From: Plazaster borealis | Taxonomy: Eukaryota > Echinodermata > Asteroidea > Forcipulatida > Labidiasteridae | Direction: 5' to 3' | Assembly (NCBI GenBank): GCA_021014325.1 | Contig: JAJGQC010000358.1 | Span: 1 to 64,000 of the forward strand | Length of the DNA: 64,000 nucleotides | In this document: piece after piece, positions 24,601 to 33,500 of the stretch | How the letters are laid out: the number at the start of each line of letters is the position of its first letter | How positions within the stretch are numbered: the stretch's first letter is position 1 | The notes under the pieces: generated by a model | What the model saw: the letters and a program-made list of their open reading frames with translations, nothing else | What the model was told of the DNA's origin: nothing | Databases searched by the model: none | Made by a program: the position numbers and the translations under genes

Positions 24601-27600
24601 ATTAGTGATTTGTGTACACAATGTAATTTGTTAGCATTTGTAACAAATGATAAACAATTGCATTTTCAGTAGCCAGTCCAAATTTTGCCAGCAAGTTAAA
24701 AAACAATTGCATCTGTTATGTTGTAGAAGAAATGCCTTTTAAAGCAAATGGCTTCAACAATGCTGATACAGTCGGAAAAACCCTAGCATTTAAAAGAATG
24801 AGTGGGGCTTGAAATATCCACTGGTCCACTGATCAGAGAGCAGTCAATTTATCATCAGGCCAACAACCCCACGACTTGAACAAGCTTTGCAGTCTAGTGG
24901 GTTTTTCAGATTTACTTAAGCTTTCAAAACATCTCCAAGTCGGCCAACACACAACAAGAAGAAATTTGTTGAGCCTTGTGAAAACATTGTTGGTCCAGTG
25001 AGGACCCATTATGACCTGTAGTCCAGTGGATATTTTCTTGATATTCTGTGCTAATGTAAGTGCGTGCTGCCTTGATACCACCAAATGCATCTCCCCTGGG
25101 TACAAAACTGTGCTGAGGAAAAGAAACTTACAAATATTGATAGAGTACGCCGTATTGAGGAACCCTGTAATGAAATGATGCATGATGGGAAGATTAACGA
25201 CGTTATCTCAAATCCTTAATATCTTAGGGGCCCTTTTATATCCTGAACTACCCTCATAACTGCATTGTTAACTGCATTGTGGTTTGAGAGTAACTTCGTC
25301 TGCTACAATACTTACACTCGGACTATCTGCATTCAAACTTTATAGCACTACTAGCCATGATAGATGGTTTGTTTAAACCGACTAGTCACGACAGTATATA
25401 TTAACTGCAATAAACTTTCATGGTAATGGTTTTCTTTAACTGTGGCAATGGAACCCATCAGGCTAATCGACCATGTAGCTAAACCATTATAATGGTTTGA
25501 CTAGAGCCATTTAGGTGTGGTGGTTGTTGTATGAATGCATTAAGATCTAACTACAGTATCATCATGGATTGCCAGTTACTTAAAGGAACATTACAGAAAT
25601 GTTTTTGCTAACTGGCAGTGTAAGCATTTTATATAATCCACCATATACATAAACTGACAAACCTGTAGAAGTTTGAGATTGATCGGCCATCTGGGTCACG
25701 AGAAAATAGTGAAAAACCGATTACACATTTGCTTGTGTTATACAGTGCATGATACAACGCTCATGAGTGATAAACTCCAATCGGAAATTAGTTTTATTTA
25801 TTTCTCATCAAATGTGGCATTTCAGACAGAAATATTTCTAGGGATGTTTTCTACTATCATCATCATTAGACCGTGTAAGTTTTATGTAAATCTGTGATCA
25901 AAAATAAAATTTTAATTACCAGTTCTGTAACGTTCCTTTAATGCTTTCGATTAAAACGGGAATGCTAACTCCTTGGCTACTAGCAATGTGGATTCTTCCA
26001 ATATGAATATAAGTACTTGTAATGCATATAATAAATGTAGCCTACAGCATGAATAGCGCCCTTATGGGATGTGCACAGTCTAGATTGCCAAGACATAACT
26101 GTACCTGTAAGGTGGTGAGTGACCTTGATGGCTGGATATCTGAGTGCTTGTAGTGAAGGGGGTCGAGGGTAGACTGGTGCCATCAATGGGCAGGAAGTGA
26201 TACAAGTAGTCACTGAGAAGACAGGGAAACAGCCAATCTTCTGACTCTATCCACTGTTGTTGACTCTTTCATGGTGGATGGGAGAGGATTAAATGAAACA
26301 TATATTGATCCCTTGCTTGATGCAGAACACACCCCTACACAATGCGTGTCAACATTTCCGCCATTTTTTTAGTCAAAACCTCTGTGCACATTTTGACTCC
26401 CAAAATGGTGGACAGGATAGGTGCATAAGTGCACTGCTTGTCGTGAAATGGATTATAAGAGTTCTCTAACTGACTACACATGCTCAAACTTTTATATATG
26501 TCTTCCTGGAAGTCTTTTTTGGATTCGACCGGTCTGGCTGGTCACGATGCCTGTGTCATTGAGCAAGATACTTTACCACAATTGCTTCATCCTTAGGATA
26601 GGACAGACATGTAAAGGTCTATGTGCCATGTACTAGGATAGGTAGTGCACATATTATAACCCAGAACACTTATCATGGAAGAGGGAGGTTTACCTCGGTG
26701 TTTCTGGTTCAATGCAAGCACCCTTGTCTACAGGTTTCCTCAGGCTTCCTAGTTACAGTGATTTAGTTCATTTTGTAGGTATCCTTGGGTTCATTACCAG
26801 AAATTAATAATAATAGGGATAATTGCTGATATATTTGTTACGATCCATTTGTTATCAAATGCCTCTTTCGGCCATTGAAAAAGACCTTCAATATTCTTTG
26901 TGTATCAAGAAAAGACGATATTTAACACTTGACTGATAACTCAGTAAAGATCATAAATTCTAATTGATCAATGGAATTTTGAGTTTATTTCCCAGCTAAC
27001 GCTTCTAAGCATAACAATCACAGTTTTAGGGAATGCAAGATACATGGAATACAAGCTACATGTACGTGTACAGTCTTTGGTGAGGAAATGAATACATTAA
27101 CCAGAAAGCTCTTTTTTCTGGCCATTTTTTCTTATTTGACAGGAAACAATACCTACCTGTTGCTTATGTCGAAAAATGATAAGATATGCAAAACTATACA
27201 TGAAATATTCGAAGGCATCTGAGTAAAATGAGTTAAGGAATGTTTTGAATTCTATGGAGCACTAAAGGTTGAGGCATTATTCATAAATACCTGGGACAGT
27301 TTATCCATTCTGATTGGCCGAGACTCGAGAGGAAATTATGTGGCCATGTTTTAATGTGCGATATAAACACAGTTGGAAGTGATTAAACATGACCTTACCT
27401 TATTAAGTCAAAAGAGGGTGCTATCAGATGATTGCGCCAAGTGCGCAAATTGCATAGCCCAATTTAGGTTGGTAGGTCGCATATTTGGCTCGGCCATTTT
27501 GAAACTTGTGTGCAATAGTTTGAAACTTAAGCACACAAGTTCAAAACTTACGCGAGAGGCTACTTGGCGTTCAACATGCATAGAAATGCAACGCAGAGTC

Positions 27601-30600
27601 GAGGTGAGCTGTCAGATTTGTTTTAAACTTTTACAGGGTTTTGGATGTTTTTAGCGGAAAGGTATTTATGAATGGGAATCAAAGTGTGGTGAATCGGTTT
27701 TAAACTAGTTGTTTAAACACGGTGAGGTCTGGTTCTTGATAATGTTACCTCGACTTCGTCTCGGTAAAATTATCAAGAACCAGGCCTCAGTGTGTTTCAA
27801 CAACTAGTTTAAAATCTCTTTGATTCCCTTATTGACACATAAGGTATAATGGTGATGCCAAGAAGTATAAATAATGAACAGTATACAATCATGAAAAGAA
27901 CGTTAGGCTCAATTGACCCTTTATTCAACACAGTACAAAGGATACTGAGAAGAACTGAGACAGGGGGTCTACCCTGGGTCTGGTAACTCAGCTTATTTAC
28001 ATAGAAACCAGGCATAGCTCCATCCAGTAAGGTTTCTCTAGTTGGAGCCTGAAACACAAAACCACAAAATTCAATCAGCGACATAGTTATTTGCTTCCCT
28101 TTCCAAAGTAAAGATTTACATCATTGACAAAGAAGGCCTTTTCTATTTATTTTATGTATTTGCAATCAACAATTACAGGGAAGTGATTTACTTTGCCCCC
28201 TCCCCCACACACAAGTTTGTTAACACCTGCAATTGGGACCTTCTAATATTCCTCTTTTGTTTCTACACTAACTTTTTGGCAACAGCTCTGATTGGTTTTG
28301 TACATACTTTCCAACTGAGGACCTTCACACAACCAGGGACCCTATTGTCCCTTTTGTGATAGTGTATACCTACACTAAAAAGTTTCACGGAAAAAGATCA
28401 ACATTTATCAAAGTTTTCTTCAGCACTTAATTTGATGCAAAGCTTACCGGTAAACATGATACAGGAAACTCATATCTGAATATGCCATCTACTTGCAGTT
28501 TATACACCATGGTCATAAGAGGACCCCTCGGAGCTAAAAACTCTTTTATGATTTGAAAATCATCTCGAGAGGATTGCTGACTGACAGTCTGTATTCCCCA
28601 TCCTAAACTCTGGTTATATCCAAAAATGTTTTCTAGAAGTGGCTGGTATACAACATGCAACTCCTAGGTTAAAGGAGAAAAGGACAAAACCTCAGTTATC
28701 ATAATCTTAAGTACATTTATTTTTGTTTTTTTACCTTTCCTACATCTAACTAAGGCTGGAAATTTACACTTTATCATTTATTGGTGGCGGTTACATTTGA
28801 GGTATGTGAGTTCTAAAGGTGGGTATTTATTTCTTGTTTATCATGGGTGATCCATTCATTAAGAAAAAACTCCCAGCTCACACAAAAACTACTAAAATGC
28901 AATAAATATATGAAGAATACAAAAATGTTTACAAGAGAAAAAAAGTTACAAATTCATTAAAAATACACTAAAAACAACACAAAATTACACAGAAGAAAAA
29001 CAACAACACAATACCACATAAAATATCAGTGGAAAGTGGGCATTAATTAACTGAGCCGTTTGGGTTGTTTTACAAAGTGATTAAAACTACAACTAGGCGT
29101 GTCTACAAATGCACAAAGTATCAATGTTCTGAGTTTCTTATTAAAAGCACTGTTGATTTTGATTTATAGGGAAAAATAAAATGTAAAGCTGCCACTAATG
29201 ATATTTGATTGGAAGACAATGCTTTCAAAATGTTGAGATTAATAATAATATCTTCTCCTTACAGTACTGCTTTATTTACTTATATAAGAATATAGGTCTT
29301 CTGTTGATGACTTAGTGCACACTAGTCGAAATGCTGGGGATATGACAGCTAGCTTTTTTCACAGCAAAAAAATACTATTTCATTGTGCACATGTAATAAT
29401 TCAAAACTAAAAAAAAATTATCTTCACTATCTACAATTCAAATCCTCTAATTTAAATATTGACACCTTTCCATTACATGACTCACCTTGCTGGATAATTT
29501 ATGAATAAAGTCTGCAATCTCCTCACATCTCTGTCTCAGTGGTTTATTAAATGTATCTAATATTCCAGTCTGTAAAAATAAAAGACTATTATCTGGTTCA
29601 GAAAAGCATAAAGTGGCCCAGGAAGTGTTCTACTTGATAAGCTTGCTATGAGGGATGAGGGTTCACTTTTTAATACAGAAGCAGCTCCCAGCCTAAAATT
29701 TAATTTTGTAAAAAATATATACTTTCTATTTGAAAAAAGCACTCCCATTAAAAATTTAAGGACATTATTAATAGGCAACAGCATATCTATGGCCAGGATC
29801 ATTGAAGCAATAGCCTCTGTAATTTCCATTACTGTGGTAACTGTGTGAAAATATTCAACCATTTTACCTACCACTTTCACTCTCAATGTGTATCCAAAAC
29901 CAATTCACCAAAACAAATTATGCAAAACTTTAATTCATGTACTTTACCCACCAAGTAAAATGTTCATTGACTTGTCTCATTAAAAGGACCAGCCTGTCAT
30001 ATTCTTAAAATCTTGTCTTAAATGTTGTTCTGTCCTTTGAAATAACTGTGTCTGGATCTTTTTTCACTTGTAAAAAAAAAAGTCAAAACCATGTATTTTC
30101 CACTCACATTGTAAAACCTTGCATGGCATCCAAACAAAGACAGAACAGTTTACAGTGCAGCCTTGATACAAGGCTGTCCTGCACCATCCCTTTGCCCGGT
30201 AGCCTGCGCAAAAAGTCTGAAAATTTCCAGGTACTATCCCAGTATTGCCTGAGAGTCCGTGCACGATGTCCATCTGCACATTAACCACTTCACGAGGAGG
30301 CATTCAGAGTGATTTGCACTTGCAGAACCTCGGCTGTGAGCCATGGCTGAAAAATTGCCATGGTATGCTTGAATCTCGAATGCTCGGATTTACCTCCCAC
30401 TTAGCCGAATGTAATGAGGAACAATGGTGGCAGCCTGTCCATTCTTGTATGCCACATTTGTAAAACAATAGGACAAATTTCAGGAATTGGAGGGGGGGGG
30501 TTACAAAATAACCCCTGCAGAGGGATTTTACAAGGTATGTTTTCCAGAATCGAGAAAGTTGCTCTTTGTACGTGTGAAACGGAGCGTATCATGGTAGGTG

Positions 30601-32172
30601 CCTGCCTGTGCACGCTACACAATAGAAAGTCCGGGTGGATAAAAACATCAGCCGTTTGGCTGTCAGCAGAAAATTAAGGACAATCTTAAGTTGTTCCATT
30701 AATAAACGTCCGCCAGCATAAATCTGTCCAAAAACAAATTGCGGATAAAGACGTCATCCAACTTAAGTGGTTAAGCTGCCTAATCTGCAGACACAGTCGT
30801 GAAACTGTGCATATCTGCAGAATGCATCAACGCACAACAAAATCATGAGTGGTCCATTTTGGGCATCGGTTCAGATCGTCTCAAAATTTTTCTGACACAA
30901 CCATTCCACCATATTAACTGAACAGGTCAACTCGTAACAAGGTTAACTCCCAACTAACTAAAGTCAATTCCTACCCCAGTCAACTTGTAGCCCATGCTTG
31001 GGTACAAGTTGACTGGGGTAAATAAATCATGATGACCCACATTCCAGAGACATCTCCTGCATACCTCATGTGAATTTATTAAAGTATTTATAAATATAGA
31101 GCCAGAGGTCTTTGTGGATTTTGGAGCAAACTTCTTTCCCCCCTCCCTGCTTAAATGGGTTTTGATACTCCAGTCCTAGAACTATGTTTCGAGGTTTGTT
31201 CCGCAATCGTCTCCTCGATAGCAGAACGAACATCAGAGTCACTCCTACCTAGGACTCAGGCCCTCAGGTGAGTACGGTTTTGAATCGTGTAGGTCGTACA
31301 GTCAGTACATTAGGTTACAGGTAGTAGTGTAGTTTAGTACTGTTCCGTCCCAACTTGACAATCGTCCCAACTATAGTCCCAACTTGAGTGTTCAAGTTGG
31401 GGTGTCCCAACTGTAGTTGGGATCGCCCATAGAACTCTACAATCAATAATAATACTGTAGAGTTATATGGGCGATCCAGGTTGTACAGGATAGCATCCGC
31501 GAAAGGAACCGTGATTGAAACTAGTTTATTGCTCCATGATTGTGGGGACTGCAACATGCGGGCGTGGATCTCCCCCTCAACAACTTGTTCATTAATGATG
31601 TGGGTATTTGGCCCAGTTTTGGCTTTAGAATAGCAGATGAGTGTGAAATTTGTCATTTATATGCCTGTGGCTACTGTCCCAACTACAGTTGGGACGCCCC
31701 AACTTGAACACTCAAGTTAGGACCAGTCCCAACTATAGTTGGTGTGATTGTCAAGTTGGGGCGGAACAGTACTAGTACTAGTAGGCCTAGTACTAATAAT
31801 TAAGGGCAGTAGGTACCAACAAACATTAGAGCATTCACTCGGACCAAACATACGCCCATGATACGCCAGATAATGTCAACAGTTTTAAAAAGCGTTGATG
31901 GGTCCAGTCTCGCACTGGATTAGGGCCTATTTTAATTTCAATTCATAATAAATTTGTATTGTAATTTTAACGAATTTGTGCAACAAATGGGGGCCTTGTC
32001 CTAAAAAATAATATACGAAGAGGTAATGTTTATAATTCATATCAAAATCATTGCTAGTAATACACAAATAATAACAGTAATAAAACATGGATGTTACCGA
32101 TCTGGATGACGAAGCAATCGACATCGATCCGGGTGAAAAGCCCAAGGAAGCTCCAAACAAGGACGCCGCCAT
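15280..32172 (-). CDS. SMPD4: SMPD4, neutral sphingomyelinase-3 family (complete, 16 exons)
   Basis: Minus-strand exons: 32172-32098, 29569-29486, 28663-28448, 28048-27973, 27218-27157, 26253-26105, 22916-22700, 22036-21891, 20908-20818, 20326-20199, 19836-19673, 19305-19124, 18561-18313, 16878-16753, 16365-16237, 15639-15280. They total 2454 nt, 817 residues plus stop, close to the ~830-866 of vertebrate SMPD4, and every junction keeps phase. Recognisable blocks against human SMPD4 include [17 protein letters not shown], a [15 protein letters not shown] segment, [74 protein letters not shown] and NPRLSLRYL, followed by two C-terminal hydrophobic helices. The family sits in the ER/outer nuclear envelope by its C-terminal anchor, hydrolyses sphingomyelin to ceramide and phosphocholine, and associates with nuclear pores. 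The start ATG (32172) has A at -3 and G at +4. One intron has a GC donor. Confidence 0.93.
16237..16365 (-). CDS. SMPD4: SMPD4 exon 15
   Basis: Acceptor TTCATAG, donor ACG|GTAAGA. It encodes [20 protein letters not shown], then [18 protein letters not shown], very close to human. Confidence 0.94.
16753..16878 (-). CDS. SMPD4: SMPD4 exon 14 (followed by a GC donor)
   Basis: Acceptor TTTTGCAG, donor CCAG|GCAAGT. The exon ends with [11 protein letters not shown], which continues directly into MMNKLRRFE of exon 15, as GRYQIINGLRRFE does in human. The GC donor is therefore required; the nearest GT four bases on would break the frame. Confidence 0.88.
17616..18288. mobile_element. Possible terminal-inverted-repeat element in SMPD4 intron 13
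   Basis: CTTGCAATTCTCGCGCGTAT near 17618 matches the reverse complement of ATACGCGCGAGACTTGCAC near 18269-18288, with about one gap. The interior has no coding capacity; near the right end there is a short GGGACC / GGTCCC hairpin (18243-18259). Paired ends of about 20 bp in an otherwise C+G-poor intron suggest a non-autonomous element. Confidence 0.45.
18313..18561 (-). CDS. SMPD4: SMPD4 exon 13
   Basis: Acceptor TTTGCTAG, donor CAG|GTAATT. It encodes [20 protein letters not shown], a variable loop with FISWF, and [10 protein letters not shown] (human ALEYLCQIF). Confidence 0.88.
19124..19305 (-). CDS. SMPD4: SMPD4 exon 12
   Basis: Acceptor TTACAAG, donor TTTG|GTAAGT. A Gly/Ser/His-rich variable loop is followed by [15 protein letters not shown], matching KYTPMFGPEARTL of human SMPD4. 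Confidence 0.9.
19673..19836 (-). CDS. SMPD4: SMPD4 exon 11
   Basis: Acceptor ATTTCAG, donor GAAG|GTAAGA. It encodes [20 protein letters not shown], then [20 protein letters not shown]. Confidence 0.93.
20199..20326 (-). CDS. SMPD4: SMPD4 exon 10
   Basis: Acceptor CTTGCAG, donor GATG|GTAAGA. It encodes [20 protein letters not shown], almost identical at its core to human VLEMWLSYLQPWRY. Confidence 0.93.
20818..20908 (-). CDS. SMPD4: SMPD4 exon 9
   Basis: Acceptor GTGATAG, donor CAG|GTACGT. It encodes [20 protein letters not shown] followed by [10 protein letters not shown]. Confidence 0.92.
20971..21310. mobile_element. MITE copy 4 (divergent) in SMPD4 intron 8
   Basis: It begins TTAAAGGCCCTGTACACTAT and ends ATACCTTTAA. 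It shares the GATGACCAATTGAGC, TTTCACAGG and TTCATGCATATGTTG boxes with the other three copies, but is about 35 bp shorter and lacks the central palindrome. Confidence 0.75.
21420..21700. repeat. Dispersed SINE-like repeat, decayed
   Basis: A TATATGGCACTTTATCACACC-like box, a TTTCAAAGCCCTCATT box and a GGGGCAAACCC / TTCTTTTACATGC section parallel the order of the 2126-2470 repeat. Similarity is patchy. Confidence 0.35.
21891..22036 (-). CDS. SMPD4: SMPD4 exon 8
   Basis: Acceptor AACATTAG, donor AGAG|GTAGAA. It encodes [20 protein letters not shown] and later DQLEEFKR, matching EEHVLVVRLLLKHL and PLEEFKR. Confidence 0.92.
22700..22916 (-). CDS. SMPD4: SMPD4 exon 7
   Basis: Acceptor AATGCAG, donor CTAGG|GTATAA. 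It contains [20 protein letters not shown], the clearest conserved block (EIWRSETLLQVFVEMWL in human). Confidence 0.92.
25580..25941. mobile_element. Second MITE family (TTAAAGGAAC ends) in SMPD4 intron 6
   Basis: TTAAAGGAACATTACAGAA at the left matches the reverse complement of TTCTGTAACGTTCCTTTAA at the right with one mismatch in about 19. The element is 362 bp and non-coding. The right end lies about 164 bp from exon 6. Confidence 0.8.
26105..26253 (-). CDS. SMPD4: SMPD4 exon 6
   Basis: Acceptor CAACAACAG|TGG, chosen over a nearer TTCTCAG (26213) because only it keeps frame and supplies [20 protein letters not shown], which aligns with TSDCAYFILVDRYLSWF. Donor ACAG|GTACAG, phase 2. A Ser/Thr/Pro-rich loop follows. 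Confidence 0.88.
26515..26770. repeat. Dispersed SINE-like repeat in SMPD4 intron 5
   Basis: A segment with GTCATTGAGCAAGATACTTT, CACAATTGCTTCATCC and a downstream GTTTACCTCGGTG box. I recall this word order from dispersed repeats of invertebrate genomes. It contains splice-like signals but no SMPD4 coding sequence. Confidence 0.35.
27157..27218 (-). CDS. SMPD4: SMPD4 exon 5 (hydrophobic segment)
   Basis: Only 62 nt; acceptor TTACTCAG, donor CAG|GTAGGT. It encodes (D)[19 protein letters not shown], matching NPFEYYIFFFALSLITQ of human SMPD4. Confidence 0.88.
27674..27828. repeat. Long near-perfect hairpin (foldback) in SMPD4 intron 4
   Basis: Arms run from GGGAATCAAAG (27674-27684) to CTTTGATTCCC (27818-27828). 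Inside, TTTTAAACTAGTTG pairs with CAACTAGTTTAAAA and GGTTCTTGATAAT pairs with ATTATCAAGAACC, around a CGACTTCGTCTCG centre. The 155-bp element is almost entirely self-complementary, like a foldback MITE. Confidence 0.88.
27973..28048 (-). CDS. SMPD4: SMPD4 exon 4
   Basis: Acceptor GTTTCAG, donor CAGG|GTAGAC. It encodes [20 protein letters not shown] and SYQTQ and ends in phase 1. The join to exon 5 is about nine residues shorter than the human protein in this loop. Confidence 0.8.
28448..28663 (-). CDS. SMPD4: SMPD4 exon 3
   Basis: Acceptor AACCTAG, donor CCG|GTAAGC. It encodes [15 protein letters not shown] through [20 protein letters not shown] to FPVSCLP, closely parallel to human SMPD4. 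Confidence 0.92.
29486..29569 (-). CDS. SMPD4: SMPD4 exon 2
   Basis: Acceptor TTTTACAG, donor AAG|GTGAGT. It encodes [20 protein letters not shown], matching the SINKPFAQQCQDL region of human SMPD4. Confidence 0.85.
30972..31020. repeat. Perfect hairpin, 18-bp arms
   Basis: TACCCCAGTCAACTTGTA (30972-30989) and TACAAGTTGACTGGGGTA (31003-31020) are exact reverse complements with a 13-nt loop. The preceding 50 bp contains further CAACT / GTTAACT words. Confidence 0.9.
31336..31773. mobile_element. Nested inverted-repeat element (~438 bp), foldback type
   Basis: The outer arms, about 90 bp each (31336-31422 and 31677-31773), start AGTACTGTTCC and end GGAACAGTACT. The arms consist of CCCAACT(T/A) words that are themselves partly self-complementary (CCCAACTGTAGTTGGGA). 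Immediately inside the left arm is a second hairpin (31420-31477) with GGATCGCCCATA / TATGGGCGATCC arms. No coding capacity. Confidence 0.82.
32098..32172 (-). CDS. SMPD4: SMPD4 exon 1 (start codon)
   Basis: Starts at an ATG in a strong initiation context (AAG-ATG-G). It encodes [15 protein letters not shown] and a Ser-rich stretch; donor TCG|GTAACA, phase 0. The sequence itself is not conserved, so the start is inferred from frame and context. Confidence 0.75.
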
Positions 32173-33059
32173 CTTGTTTAATGGCGCCCTCTGTTGTCAA
32201 GCATAAAACATTAAAAAGAATGATGTGCGCCCGACGGCTGTTTTATGCCGAGACTGTATAGAGCCAGGGCAGTGTGTCGATTAAATAAAGAGGTGCATGG
32301 GGTTTTTTGCTAAGCAAATTAAGTCACAATGGAAATATTTGAAACTCATTTTTAAAGTTACATGACCTGATTATCGGTGAAAGGAAATGCAAAGCCTCTG
32401 CCTACGGTACAAAACCTTTAGCATGTTCAATTCAATTCAACTCAGCATTTATTTCCAGCTTGCAAAACGAACATACAATTATTTATAGAGAAGCTCATTT
32501 GAACAAAGATGTTTAGAGAACTGCAATAATAATATTCCACGCAAAATTGCACAACATACATGTAAAATGCAAAAATTTGTTGTGCAGGGCTGAGGGATCC
32601 CATCAATAATTGTTTTTAATAGTTTTTAATAATATAGGAACAACAAATCAGGATTAACAAGAGCGGAGAAAATTAAGACCGAGGCAAAGCTCAGGTAAAT
32701 GCTGCGGAATGTTTCGTGGGTTGGTCAGACAAATAGGAAACACCTGGTGACTGCCGTGGGGTCACCAGAGGTATGACACAGGCGGAAGGGACTGACGTAA
32801 AGTGATTTACTTCAAAGCAAAAAATAATAGTAGCCCTATAGTACATCACAGAAACATTATTTTAGAACCAGGACGGCAATTAACAGAATTGTCAAGTTAA
32901 ACAATTATTGATAGTTCATGCAAATATAGACCTTGCCGGGACTAAAGAATGGAGAGAAATCCCGAGTCCCGAATTGAGGTAGTCCTTACTGCTGTGGAAG
33001 CCCCGGGTCGCACAGGTTAAAACCCTGGGTCTTGGCGGAAGCATTTGGGAAAGCGCACT
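32173..33059 (-). promoter_or_regulatory. SMPD4 5' flank between start codon and satellite
   Basis: This ~0.9 kb should contain the SMPD4 5' UTR and core promoter. I see no clear TATA box. A TTCAATTCAATTCAACTCAGC-like dispersed-repeat sequence starts near 32425, and a CTGGTGAC/GTCACCAG hairpin occurs at 32744-32768. Composition shifts toward G+C after about 32990, where decayed satellite begins. Confidence 0.4.
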
Positions 33060-33500
33060 TATAGGTGGCAAGCAGAGATAAGTTCCCCCAAAAGTGGCCG
33101 GACAGACGCGGTCCATGACCCAAGGAATGTCGAGCAGGCATACCGGACAAGGGTCTACCTGGGTCACACGCCCCAGCGGGACGCTTGCCTGGGTGCCTAG
33201 TGAATCCTCCCAGAGAAAAACAAAGTACGGAGTTGGAGGCGTTCGGGAGTGAGAAGTGAGGAGTGATGGGGGCCGGCGTAGCTCGTTTGCCCACCAAGTG
33301 GCTGGGCCGATCCGGTCCGAACGCAAAGAGGATCGAGCTGACATGCCCGCCGAGGGTCTACTTGCGTAGTGGGCCCCTGGGGTAGCCTGGCCTGGGTTGC
33401 GTTTGGACATCCAAGTAAAGCGTTTGAGGCATTCGGGAGAGAGCGGAGATGGGCCCCGGTAGAGCTTCGGCCCCAACCATGTGGCGGTTCGTGACGGCCA
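33060..33500. repeat. Decayed left edge of the satellite
   Basis: Around 33110-33230 a strongly diverged unit is visible (GAGCAGGCATACCGGACAAG where the consensus has GAGCTGACATACCCGCCGAG). 33265-33500 holds a better one with several substitutions. From 33501 on, units are near consensus. Edge decay is typical of tandem arrays homogenised by unequal exchange. Confidence 0.75.

Larger units (their letters stand above)
29570..32097 (-). other. SMPD4 intron 1 (2.5 kb)
   Basis: No coding sequence is recognised. It contains two hairpin-forming elements (30972-31020 and 31336-31773), an A/T-rich left half and a G-run (nine Gs at about 30491). Large first introns often carry regulatory sequence, but none is recognisable here. 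Confidence 0.6.

Noticed and set aside
26576..26640. Candidate extra SMPD4 exon ending at a GTAAAG donor
   Set aside because: It lies inside a dispersed repeat. Moving the exon 6 acceptor to 26254 supplies the missing conserved residues and restores phase, so no extra exon is needed.
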